From NCBI GenBank assembly GCA_002914805.1, contig JXTB01000084.1:242463-306462 (forward strand): 64,000 nucleotides of DNA, in the 5' to 3' direction. Source of the DNA: Parasponia andersonii. Taxonomy: Eukaryota; Streptophyta; Magnoliopsida; Rosales; Cannabaceae. Of the stretch, positions 35,436 to 46,692 are shown piece by piece. The translations under genes were made by a program, and so were the position numbers. A model generated the notes under the pieces. That model saw only the letters and a program-made list of their open reading frames with translations. It had not been told where the DNA came from and searched no databases. Numbering within the stretch: the first letter of the stretch is position 1; each line of letters opens with the position of its first letter.

Positions 35436-36369
35436 ATAGCACCTAAGAGGAAAGCTATAGCCACTAGTCCTAGTTTTAATCAAGACCGCTTTGTTTCATT
35501 GGAAGCTTCAAAAAAATTTGGATGTAAAAGTGTGGTCATTCCTGAAAGGGATTTTGACATAGGTGAAGATAATTTCCATGGTATTATGGCTAAAATCAAA
35601 AGAAGAGAATGGGAAACACTTTGTGAGCAACCAAATGTCGGGGTGCGAGTAATTGTACAAGAATTTTATGCTAACGCAGCTGAACATAGAAGCTGCATCA
35701 CCAAGGTGTGTAGTCAGAATGTTTCATTTACAAGGGTCTTAATTAACAATTGTTTCAAGTTGTCTAACATAGATAATGATGAGTTAGTCACCTTTGAGAA
35801 AGCACTCGACTATAATGATATAGTGAAGGTTCTATACGCACCTAGTACTAAATGGGCGTGGCACAAGGATGAGCAGGAATGCCTCATGACCAAAACCATG
35901 TCTGCCTCTACTAAAGCTTGGTCTTACTTTCTAAATGCTCGTTTGATGTCGATATCTCATCATAGTGACAATATGCCTGACCGACTTGCTCTTCTCTATG
36001 CCATCATTAAGGGTCTTTCTATAGATGTTAGGCGAGTTACTCGATGTTCTATTTTACATGCCATTGAAAAAGTTAGAATAGGAATAGTATGTCCATCATT
36101 GATCATTGAAATATATCCCCGAGCTGGAGTTGTTTAAGAACCTAGTGACAAGCTCATCCTTCCTCAGCATGCCCTCAACCGCCTAACCTTGGTGAGATTA
36201 TTTGAACATGAGTCGGCCTCTTATTCTTCCGCAGGGGCCTCTTCCAGTAGGCAGCATCCTAGTGCCTCAGCTCCTGAATTTGTAGTCGAGCCTGATGAAG
36301 TGGTTGATAACTCTGGTTCAGATTTTATTGATGACTTGAGCTCTATACTATAGCAATTGACCTTGGTGG
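35436..36369 (+). pseudogene. Athila third ORF (plant transposon-protein domain), broken
   Basis: The reading frame is open from before 35436 to the stop at 36135. It probably began at 35436-35438, where ATA stands in place of ATG before APKRKAIAT. The central part (about 35700-36060) has the features of the 'putative plant transposon protein' domain found in Athila third ORFs: YNDIVKVLYAPSTKWAW, then STKAWSYFLNARLM, then RLALLYAIIKGLSIDVRRV. The role of this ORF is unknown; it occupies the position of the env-like gene. Beyond the stop, a Ser/Ala-rich tail (ESASYSSAGASSSRQ) continues to about 36369, where an insertion cuts it. Confidence 0.75.
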
Positions 36370-36376
36370 AACAATG

Positions 36377-38065
36377 TTGGTGTTAGTTGGAATAAAATTT
36401 CCGAAAATATTTTAATAAAATCATTTTCAAGAACACTATAGTTTTGTAAAATAAAGAAACACAGTGGAATTAGTCGTTTAAAATTTTTCTCTTTACAAAA
36501 CGTTTCGGATCGTGATCTAACATAAATTAACTCTTAATCTAGATAAGAACAATACCCGGAATCGCTCCATAACCTTCTCGTCTTCTTGTTTATTCTCGAA
36601 AGTCATTTGATTGATCTAGTGAGTGGTCACCTTCTTGATTCCCAACAAAGAGATCCGCAGATGAATAAGAAGACAATCTTCTCAAAATGATTTCTCCAGG
36701 TTGACCAAAAAAACCAAGGATGGAATCCCTAGGGTTGGCCGATTTTTTGCTCTCCCTCTCTCTATGTTATAAATGTGACACTCTCTTCTCAAGGGGGTAT
36801 TTCACGTGTAGTGTTGTATTGTGTAGTTAGAGAATTTTTTTCCTAACTATAGAGAGATTAGTAAACCCTAATGAGCTTATTGGACTTGTTGGGCTCAACT
36901 GATCATCAAATAACTGTTGGCTTTAATTTGAGCTAGACAAGGGACCAGATGGATCCATAAATCCTAAGCTTCAATAGACAATATACTCACTATTATAATT
37001 AACTCTTAATTATGATTGGGCCTTGTCCATTAATATTGGAGCATACCACTATAGGCCCAATATTAAACTCTTGGACTAAATGCCATTTATTTTCTATGAA
37101 GCTTATTAATAATTAATTAGCTTAATCCATTTAGCATATACTATACATGTAGACATACACCCAATACAATGCCGTACTAGTAGGATGAAATTACCGTATT
37201 ACTCCTCTAGTACATATTTACTTTTGAGTTGCCATTTTTCATCTAATGGTTAATAGTTGACTACGGTGTTTGTATCTGCTAATACTAACACAGTCAAATT
37301 CACCGAGTGAATACTGGGGCCCTGGTTTATATCATCCAAGTACTTGAAAAAACTCAAAGTGATATCATATGCATGGTGTCCATCATGAAAAACGTTCTAC
37401 ATATTTCATATACCTTATCTTCCAAGATACCGGGTCCTTCAGTAACTCAAAAAGACAAAACACATAAAAGTAAGCTTATTACTCACTAGGATTAAGGTCT
37501 TCTACAATAGTGCTAGATTAGTAAAATTAAAAATTTGATTTACGACACTTAACCTCATATTCGAATTCACTAGGTCTTGTTCGATGCTGTTATAACTTTC
37601 TTATAATACACTAGTATTTCTATCGAAATACTCACTTCAATAATTAGAGACTTCATTAATTAAAGAGACAACACTACATTCTATGACATAGTAAAGTATT
37701 CCATCTTTAATATACAGAATGCGAACAACTTAATTTAAATATAATAAAATAAAGAATAAAATATCTCCCACATATGAACTCATCATACGAATAATTCTTC
37801 ATTACTCATTTCTTATCTTGGAATCTTTTTAGATGTTTATATAAGATAAACATACACATCACATGTATATCAATGGAATACAAATGAAATAGAAATTCAT
37901 AACATAGAATTTATTAATAACAAAATAGACAAATAAATAATTCAATAAATATTGTTTATAATCTCTAAATAATAAACTGCTTTATAGGATATTCTTCCAA
38001 TAAACAAGACCTTCATATGCATCATCAGGAATTTCAACAGTTCAACTAGTAGTTTCACGCACACC
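36377..38065 (-). mobile_element. 1.7-kb insertion in the Athila third ORF
   Basis: AACAATG stands on both sides (36370-36376 and 38066-38072). The insert starts TTGGTGTTAGTTGG and ends GCACACC, so its ends are partly inverted (GGTGT / ACACC). It has no coding domains. The layout resembles a solo copia LTR in reverse, but a 7-bp duplication is longer than LTR elements usually make. The class is open. Confidence 0.55.
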
Positions 38066-39649
38066 AACAATGGTGCTACCATTAGGTATGCATCAACATG
38101 TTTGCTACCAACTTTGGCATGAATACGGTACATTTCCCAGCGCCACTAGGACAACCTATGTAAGCATTGATGTAGCTGCCACCACCCCCATCATCTCTAC
38201 CACCACCCTCATTCTCTCCTCCACCTGCACCAGATAGTCAGAACGATGTGGACAACACCATGGAGACTAAACGAGCAGTCTCCCATCAGGTATATGTTTG
38301 TTCCCCTTCTTTTCTCCATATTTTATGCCTTGAGGACAATGCACTAACTAAGTTTGGGGGAGTTTGTCAATTATTCTTTTGTCTTTCTTTTATGCTCTAT
38401 TGTTTGAGTTTTTTTGTGGTGAGTTATCTGTTATCGTTTGTTTGTCATGAGCTCCTGAGCAAGGTTTTAGGTCAATGATAGGATTTAGAGTATATAGAAT
38501 AACTCTTTGGAAATATTTAGTATCAGAACTATTTGTGTGCTCAAATCTATTGTGATTTTGCTTTGTAAAGAGCTTTTGATCACATTTTACACATAGTTGT
38601 GAGCATTTAACCTTAAATTACTTAGAGTAGCTTTATGCTTGTGACTTAGAAAAATGTTTAGCCTCTTGTCATCTTAGAACCTATTTCATTGTCAATCGAG
38701 GCAAAATCCAAGATAGTATGAAAATCAGAGAAATAATGTAACTATTTTTTGACTGATTGAGCCTTAAAAGCTTACTCATAGATGTAATATCCTTAGTCAC
38801 CACCATTGAGAAAATTCATTAATTCTTTTCATTCTTTTGAGCCCCATAAACCTTTGACCAATATAAAAAAATGACCTACACTACCTCCATTCACATCATA
38901 CTTGCAGGAAAGTAAAATGGTGAATTTGTGGTGAAGCATGGGCAGTTTAAGAAGAACAAAAAGTGGGAAGTCTTTTGAAGGGAAAAGTTGGGCTACCAAT
39001 TTGGTAGTTGAAAACAAATTGTGAAAAATAATTCAAAAAAAAAAAGTTTGGGAGAAAGTTCTATGGTATGTTTGAAAAAGTTATATTTATTGGGCAAAAA
39101 AGGCAAGTGGGGTGTGAATAAGCCTAAAATAATACCATTCTATCCACCTATACCCAAGCTTTACGTTACAAGCTGATTAAAGACCTATTAATCTTCGATT
39201 TAGTGTTATTCTACATTAGTAGAGATTAACATGAAAAGAAGGCTTATGAGATGACTATGTAACTCGTATTGAGACTGCTCTAGGTTTGTAACCTAAGTCT
39301 ACATAAAGCGATCTAAGTGTAAATGGTTCAATGTAAGTAACTATCCTACACATGCACCAAGAGTGTAAACAAAGTAAGATTATTGCCATTATTGAAAATC
39401 TAAACTTTCATGATGCTTTAGGTTTCCATTGAGTTAATATAATTCTATTGAGAGTTTTGAGACCAATTTGACCTCATTCAAAAGCTCAGTTGTGTTTTCT
39501 TATTTCTTGAGTGATTTGAGCAATTATTTTCAGCTACTCTTTTTGTTATCTCAACTTGAGGATGAGCTTTTGATCACTTTACTATACTTTCAAGCTTAAG
39601 AATTGCTCATCTTTAAGCTCTTTCTACCGGATTTTGCTATTTTTGGTGT
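38066..39649 (+). other. Athila 3' untranslated region
   Basis: The third ORF tail resumes after the insertion (a Pro-rich stretch near 38180-38230). The text CCTTGAGGACAATGCACTAACTAAGTTTGGGGGAG (38328-38362, cited by position only) is a common signature downstream of the Athila third ORF. The rest is non-coding. Confidence 0.55.
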
Positions 39650-41020
39650 ATGTTGCAGATGAGGAGTCATTTACTAGAGAATACTAACTTTTCAAGAGAA
39701 ATTGAGGTATAAATAAGGTACGTTAGACTAGTTGCAAGCAAAGACGAGAAAACACTGTCTTAATAGAGTGAAGCAGCACTAATATGGAGAAAACGAGGCA
39801 AAAAATGGGCGATGCAGTGCTGAAAGATCCAAAACCTGGTGCCACATCACCAAGTGCACGGCACTGCGATGTAGTGGCATTAGTGTCATGGTGTCGCAGT
39901 GCCACTTACACAATGCCATGGTACTAGGTTATATACTCTGTGGCACAACGGCACCATCTTCGGGCTATTGTAGTGCCGCAGCACCATAGTACAGCACTAC
40001 AACATCACTTTCTAGACCGTTTTGGCACCGTGGCATCAAATTTGGCACTGCAGCACTACAAACTATGGATATATTATAGAATTCCTAGATCATGGTCACT
40101 TAATCTCTCTTCGACTCGTCTGTAAGGGGCATGGAAAAACCCTAGCAGCCAAAGTTAGAGAGAGTTTCTAAAGGAGAAACAACAAAGAGCAGAAGGAATC
40201 ACGAGGATTCAAGAAGAGACCAGAAACAAGCTTTAAAGAGTTTTTCTTTATCTTCCTTTATTTTTCTGGTATGGACGTATATTAGCTATATCATTATTGT
40301 TGTTGTATTCTTCCTTGCTTAACTATTAACTAAGCTCTTTCTATAAGGATGTCATCAATCCTCTGATATAATTCAATTGCTTTATTTTCCTCTTTCGTTC
40401 TTGATATCCATTGATGAGTTAATTGTTCTACTTTGTACTTAATGCCTCTATTCCTTTGGCCATTAAACTGAATGTTGTGTGAAATCTATATGAACTTAGA
40501 AAGGGGAGTATAGATTTGGACATAGGTTGAACAACATAGGATTTCCTAGTATAGGGTGAATTTATATAGGATAGGAATATACCTAAGTAACTTATATAAC
40601 CTTGTTTGGGAATTACCAAGCTTAATGAGTTTAATCAATTTATGTCAGAAGTAACATATTATCTTGTTTAAGCATTTTCACCTATTGAGTTTTCGGTTAA
40701 TAAATTCTATATGGATGATTGAACAGTGAAGAAAACAAGTAATTGAAGGAGTAAGAGGAGAGATTGCATCCCTAGGTTCGTTATCATTGTTGCAAAACTA
40801 CTATTGGGTGTCTACTGTTAATTTCCATTATTTTTGTTTATATTGAATTTGCATTGTAGTTTTTATTCACAACATCTATTAATTGTCATTTGGATAAATC
40901 GTCAACTAGTTTTAGTTAGTACTTGGCACTTGTAAATTATTTTCTCCTCGTGGGACTTGACACTCACTCACCTTCTATATTACTTGTTGCCACCTGTATA
41001 CTTACGGTGTTTTGTTTGTT
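39650..41020 (+). mobile_element. Probable Athila 3' LTR
   Basis: It has the layout of an Athila LTR: a GC-rich block with repeated GGCACxGCAGCAC-like motifs (39770-40065), a leader-like AACCCTAGCAGCC near 40138, and an end block with CTCCTCGTGGGACTTGACACTCACTC (40947-40972, by position) and a GTATACTTACGGTGT end. The start (TGTTGCAGATGAGG, 39653) and end are approximate, because I found no matching 5' LTR in the window. Confidence 0.5.
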
Positions 41021-41600
41021 AGAAATAGCCCAATATGTTGCAATAACTATCATAAAACTATAAATAGATAATGCATAAGAATGAAGATAGATCGTATGAA
41101 GAAAATACATAAACTTTTATTGATAGAGTCATCGAAATATATAAAGATGCCCCACAAGCTAGTACTCGCATAATAGTCGATACGAAATGAAGAGACTTGA
41201 AAATTCATATAAGAGAAAGAGCTCATATTTGGGAAGCTCGAATATAATAGAGCTCAAATATGAAGAGCTCAATGATCGAGTGGAGATCTTTTCAAGATTT
41301 TTTGAAATTGAGTGAGGTTCTTGTCTAGGTCAAAGATAATGAATTCGAACATGGTGGAGAGCTTGCATAATAGAAAGCAAAATGATTTATTGTTCTTGAA
41401 GGTCGAAGGAACAGAGTGAAGATCTCATCGAGATCAAAGATACTAAGGAGCTCGAATATGATAGGAAGCTTGAGTATGAAGAGCACAAGGACCGACTAAA
41501 GATCTTGTCAAGGTATAATCAACTAAGTGAAGATCTCGTTGAAGTCACATAGTTGCATTCATTCAATCTTATAAAGATATGTCTCGACTATGAAGTGTAT
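41021..41600. other. Unassigned sequence with repeated GAAGATCTC motifs
   Basis: Imperfect copies of (G)AAGATCT.GT..A.GTCA recur between 41285 and 41550, with GAGCTCxAATATGA strings between. I see no frame with a known domain. It may be the degraded 3' part of the reverse Tat element. Confidence 0.4.
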
Positions 41601-44600
41601 ATATTGTCAGCCTAGAGAGGCGTCTCACTTACACGAGCTCATCGATGGTGATTATTAACTTCAATAACCCCACATTTTTCGTCGAGGCCAATTTAGTTAA
41701 GACATCTGCTTAGATATTTTTCCTATGAGATAGTAGTTGAATACTATATATTGTAAACATTGAGAAGAGATGTTGTACTTCTCGCATATAGGCTAACATC
41801 TTCTCTTCTTTTGCTTGGTAATTACCAATTACTTGGCAAACAACTAATTGGGAATCACTAAATACCTCGATTATCTCTAACATCATCTCTTATGCAAGCT
41901 TAAGTCCAACAATCACTACTTCGTATTCTGTTTCATCATTCCATACTAAAAATCCAAAATGAAGTACACAATGAATATTATGCCTCTCTAAATGAATTAA
42001 TACCAAGTCTATATCACCACTGTTTTCATTTGATGATCCATCCACATAAAGCTTCTACAACTTCGACGAATCCAAAATAGGTTTTTCGATCACTTTTATA
42101 GGAAGATTGATATTATAAGTGAATTCTGTGATGAAATATGTCAGAGCTTTGATCGCAGTATGTGGTCGAAAATTGATGTCGAATTGGCTCAACTCAATAG
42201 CCCACTTATGTAATTGACATGACACTTTGGACTAGTGAATTACACCAACTTCTCCTTCTCCGGATATCTAGTTTTTGCATCAAGTAGATATCTAGTTTTT
42301 GCATCAAGTAATCTTTTGCTTGCATTGTATAGAGGTTGTTGTATATTTTCTTCTTCTTGAATCAATGCAACACTTGTCATATACTTAGAGATGGCAAGGT
42401 ATAAATACAGCTTTTCCCTTGGTTTCAGTTTCGACAAGAGTAGAGGAAAACATAAGTGTTTCTTTAAATCTTAGAACATCTGCTTGCATTTCTTGATCCA
42501 CTCAAAATTCTTTGAACCCTTCAGCACCTCAAAGAATAGTTGACATTTGTAAGTTGATCTCGATACAAATCGGGTCAATATGGTTACTCTTCTTCGCTTT
42601 TTGACCATGAATCCTAGAAACTTCCTCGACCTTACTCTAAACGCACAATTCTGGGGGTTTAATTTCATCTGGTACTTTGTAAGTATCTTGAATATCTCAT
42701 CGAGATGTGCAATGAACTATACAACTTCTTTTGACTTTACCAATATGTCATCTGCATAAACTTCCATTGTCTTACCAATTTACTTTGCGAACATCAAATT
42801 AACAAGACGCTAGTAAGTTGCTTTTGATTTAATGAGTCTGAATGATATTATCTTATAACCAATACAACACTTGATCTGTAATCCATATTTATGTTTTTTT
42901 GTCAAGCTTGTACATTAGAATTCGGTGATAGCTGGAATATGCATCTCTGAAGCTCAGCAATTTGGGTCCTGATGTCATAACTACAAGCTGGTCGATTCTT
43001 GGGAGTGGAAAACTATTCTTCGAGTGTGCTTTGTTAAGGTTTGTAAAGTCTATACATATTTTCCACATCTTGTTAGGCTTTTTTACCAAAACTGGATTTA
43101 CATACTAGTTCAGATAGAAAGATTCTCTGATAAAGATGATCTCGAGTAAACTCTCTACCCCTTCTTCCAATACAATAGAAAGTTCTAGATCTATTGCTCT
43201 TCTCATTTATTGCGCTGACTTTTTTATCATATCGATATTAAGGTGATGGCACATGACATTTGAATTAATCCCTACCATATCTGAGTATTGCCATTCGAAG
43301 ACATCTAAATTTACTTTCAGAAATATGATCAGCACAGCTCTTATAGGCTCTTAAAGTTTCACTCTGATATTTAATACCTTCGAAGACTCTTTTTCATCGA
43401 TTGGAAAATCTTCCAAGTGCTCAATCAGTCCAATTTTGGCCTCTTTATCAATCTCTTATGAATCAAGTTCATCGATTGACTCTTCAACTGACGCTTCTTG
43501 TTGATGCTGGACCATCAAGGTGTGAGGTGTTGCCTATCGTGTGGCAAGCTTTAGTGAGTTGTTGTAAAAGAGCACGCATCATACTAGTTGCCTCGCTTTA
43601 TTTGCTCTAGCCTCTGAAATCACTTCTACTTATTAGTGATTGTATAGATACGACCGGTGGGTGCATTCATTGCAGTGTAGTTGTTGAATTGTAATAGAGC
43701 TCTCAAAGTTTTTTGTTTCTTTGGCTCAAGCTGCTTCTCATACAGATGCTCATTCTTCCTTTTTTTTGACTTATTATTAATATTATTGTTATTATTGGTA
43801 CTTGTGGTTGTATCCTCAGTTGTCTCTTTTTCTTCTTTCTTCTTTGTCTTATGAAGATTTTCTCGAGAAGACTCTACCTTTAGATGTCAATTGAATCTCC
43901 GATACAAGTCTTAAAAGTATCTACATTCTTGCTCCAATAATTCCTCCCATAGTTTGGTCTCTAGTCACACTTTGGTAATCATTCAAGTCAGGACTCCACT
44001 TTCAAGTGTGTTGTTGACTTTTACCAATCTCTAAAGTAAAATGATTAAGGTATGACTGTCGAGTCTCCTCTGAACCTTGTCGAATGGTAGACAAACTATT
44101 TAATGGAACAGTAAAGTTTTTCGCAACTTGAAATTATCTCAAGAATGCGATCTGTAGTTGTTCACAACCTGTGAGGGTTACATCAGAGCACCTGTTATGT
44201 ACGAGGTCATCGACTCAATGGAGCTCTATCAGATTGTTGAAGTGATCCATATGGTCTTACGGATCAGCCTTCTTATCGAAAGTGTTTATCGTGGAAAGTT
44301 TGAATCCAATATGTAATTTAGCAACTCAAACTTCTTCATTGAATGGCGATAGACGATATCCATCTGTAAGTTCATCACCCCATCCAATAAGAATATCTAA
44401 CGCGATACTCAGGTTGTGAACTTTAATGTTAGGAGGAAGGGCATTATCTCTTGCTCATGGAAGGGATGGTCTTTGGTCACTTTTATCACGAAGTAAGATA
44501 AGTTGATCGGACAGGGTCTACAATGACCTTTGAGAAGATTTAACGTGATTAGGTTTAGTTGTTATGATCCGATATGTATCGTTCATGACTACCTCTTTGA

Positions 44601-45205
44601 CGTCATTGTTCTAAGTATTGTCTTAGATTTACAGAATTCTGTCTCGGTTCCCTACTTATCCTCTTAAAAACGCTTCTCGATTGACGATTCTGTTAGTTAT
44701 TCTGATGGTCGCGGCTGGTAGAAGCTCTACGAGAGGGTTGTCTGCGATCACGATCTGTGTTGGAACTTCCAGTGCCAGACTCCTGTGGTAGGTCTATGAC
44801 CTTGCCTTTTCCCTTAGAAGTATGATCTGTTTTGTGCTCCTGTTGGGTTCTAAGTTGGTCGTGATTTCCCACTTCCTTGATATGAATCTCCTTTTTGGGT
44901 CGCCAAGTAGGACGATCTCTAGGGTGTTCTTGTTATGATGGCACCACCATATATCCTTCAGCAAGTCGTCTCAGAGAATCATTAATCTAGTTGATGATTT
45001 GGTGAAGATTTGTAAGAGCATCCTCTATGCAATCTTATCTCTAAACAATGTTCTCCCAGGGTGCGGTCATAGCTGGTCGATCATGAGAGAGATTGACCGG
45101 TGTAGTGGTGGCACTTTGGGGTTAACTTTGGCTTTTCTAGCATTTCTGATAGTGTTTCTAGTATTTGCCATTATTGAGGAAGCGAGATTGACAAACTTTT
45201 TGTAA
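41600..45205 (-). pseudogene. Tat-type Ty3/gypsy polyprotein, reverse strand, heavily decayed
   Basis: Read on the minus strand the order is gag to RNase H. Gag pieces lie at about 44040-44560 (DHMDHFNNLIELHWV, VPLNSLSTIRQGSEE). Reverse transcriptase follows: MWKICIDFTNLNKAHSKNSF and FPLPRIDQLV at 42990-43089, then NPQNCAFRVRSRKFLGFMV at 42600-42668, then the RNase-H-proximal ISKYMTSVALIQEE at 42330-42390. An additional RNase H domain at about 41840-42060 (DGSSNENSGD, VFSDSQLVVCQVIGNYQAK) is the dual RNase H that marks the Tat lineage. Frames are broken many times. Its LTR lies at 45234-45849. Confidence 0.85.
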
Positions 45206-45233
45206 GAATAGTCCTTCTTCTAGTGCCAATTAT

Positions 45234-45849
45234 TGATGAAAGTTTTATCAACAATGAATTTTGATATTTATGAGATGTGGCTTACATGTGAAACGAATTG
45301 AAAAATAAAGCAAAGTAAACAGGCAAGAATTTTATAGTAGTTCAACCTCAAAAAAGATGAGCCTACGTCCACTGTTCTTTACTATTTTCTAGAGAATTAC
45401 AAAAGTTTCTCTAAGTTTCAAGGTGAAAACAAAGAAAGAATTACAGAGAGAGTATATAGTAAAGTGATTGTGAGATAAAAAATTATGAGACTGAATCTCC
45501 TTTATATAGATGAAAGCAGCTTTAGGTTTTCCAATTTTGTAAATAAGAAACTATATAATAAAATATAATATTATATTGAGATTATGTGACTATACAATAA
45601 TAAGTAATTATCTCCTTTTCAATTACTTAGTTACTTTTTTTTTTAGGAGATTAGACATGTTAACTATTTGTAGTGGTCAAAAAACTACACTACAATAGAG
45701 ATCATAAATGATAGTCAGAAAATGCATTGGTTATCTTGGAAAAAGATGTATTTGCCTAGATAAATACGATGGATGAATTTCAGAGATATCTCTATTTTAA
45801 CCATGTCTTACTCACCAAACAATGTTGGAGCACTTTAAGAATCAAAGCA
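45234..45849 (-). mobile_element. 5' LTR of the reverse Tat element, truncating block B
   Basis: On the minus strand it would begin TGCTTTGATTC (45849) and end TTTCATCA (45234), about 616 bp. A TATA-like TATATAAAGGAG lies at 45508-45519. Just downstream the sequence reads AATTGGCACTAGAAGAAGG (45214-45232), like a plant gypsy primer site. Its outer edge is where homology of block B to block A stops (45848-45850), so this insertion or an associated deletion removed exons 2 and 3 of the block B small plastid-type gene. The 3' LTR partner was not identified. Confidence 0.6.
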
Positions 45850-45933
45850 GACAAAATAAGCATAAAATCAAGATTAAGAGAAACTTTATATAGTATAGGT
45901 GATTAGCATGCAAATATAGAGGATATATTACAA

Positions 45934-46111
45934 TTTGAAGAAGTTCACTCCTTGAGTCGCTGACTTGGAGAGCAGCAACCACAGTGGATAAGAAAAGCGC
46001 ACTACTTCCTTCATCAGCGGTGGTGGAGGTCGTGGTCGGTCTCTTACTTTTTCTGTGAAGTGCCTGAACATTTGACGAAGCGTACTTGTTCACTGTAACA
46101 GTCAGTGCCAT
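45934..46111 (-). pseudogene. Small plastid-type protein gene, exon 1 remnant (block B)
   Basis: It has the same exon 1 as the intact copy at 9637-9814: MALTVTVNKYASSNVQALHR through SDSRSELLQ, frame still open. The splice donor is lost, since GT after CAAA has become TT (45932-45933). Exons 2 and 3 are absent, as sequence homology ends at about 45849 against the reverse Tat LTR. It cannot make the mature domain. Confidence 0.88.
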
Positions 46112-46692
46112 CAATATGCTTTGGCTTATTGAGATATCAGTATTGGACTGGGTCCAACCGCTTTTCTGAGCATGAAGATTGAAGCGATGATGATGATAAT
46201 TGCAAATGGGGATGAGGTTTTCTTCGTACGTGCCTTAACTTTTATGTTACTTCTTGAACCAAATTACGTAACACCCCTTTCCAAAACTTAAGTTTTACAT
46301 GTCACCGTTGCGTACTGTCGTAGTACCCTCCTATGAATACCCATTTTAGATTGACTTCTGATTTACTTAATCCATTATTGTCTGCAGTTTGACTTGACCC
46401 ATATCTATTGAACTTACTACAGTATTTTGTATTCTAGAAGGGTAGTGGAAACCAGTAGACATTCTGCTTTTAATATTTCTCTCACCAAAATGAGAAAAGA
46501 TGAAAGACTATTTATTCATTGAATTTGCTTAATGGTATATCGGTAATAGCCACAGCATACAGAGAGAGCCGCCATGTAAAGGCTTGTCCCTTTTTCCTTT
46601 TAAAAAAGTGTCTCTACAACGCATGTAGAACAAATAGATTACACACTTCCACCAAATTGTGTGTCTTCAGTTACACAAAGTTGGTCCTTCAA
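46112..46692. other. Spacer between the paired genes (block B)
   Basis: The counterpart of 9842-10418. It includes the upstream region of the truncated gene and the 3' flank of the transporter. No other gene is seen. Confidence 0.6.

Noticed and set aside
43401-43610. Plus-strand open frame
   Set aside because: It overlaps the reverse Tat polyprotein and has no domain of its own.
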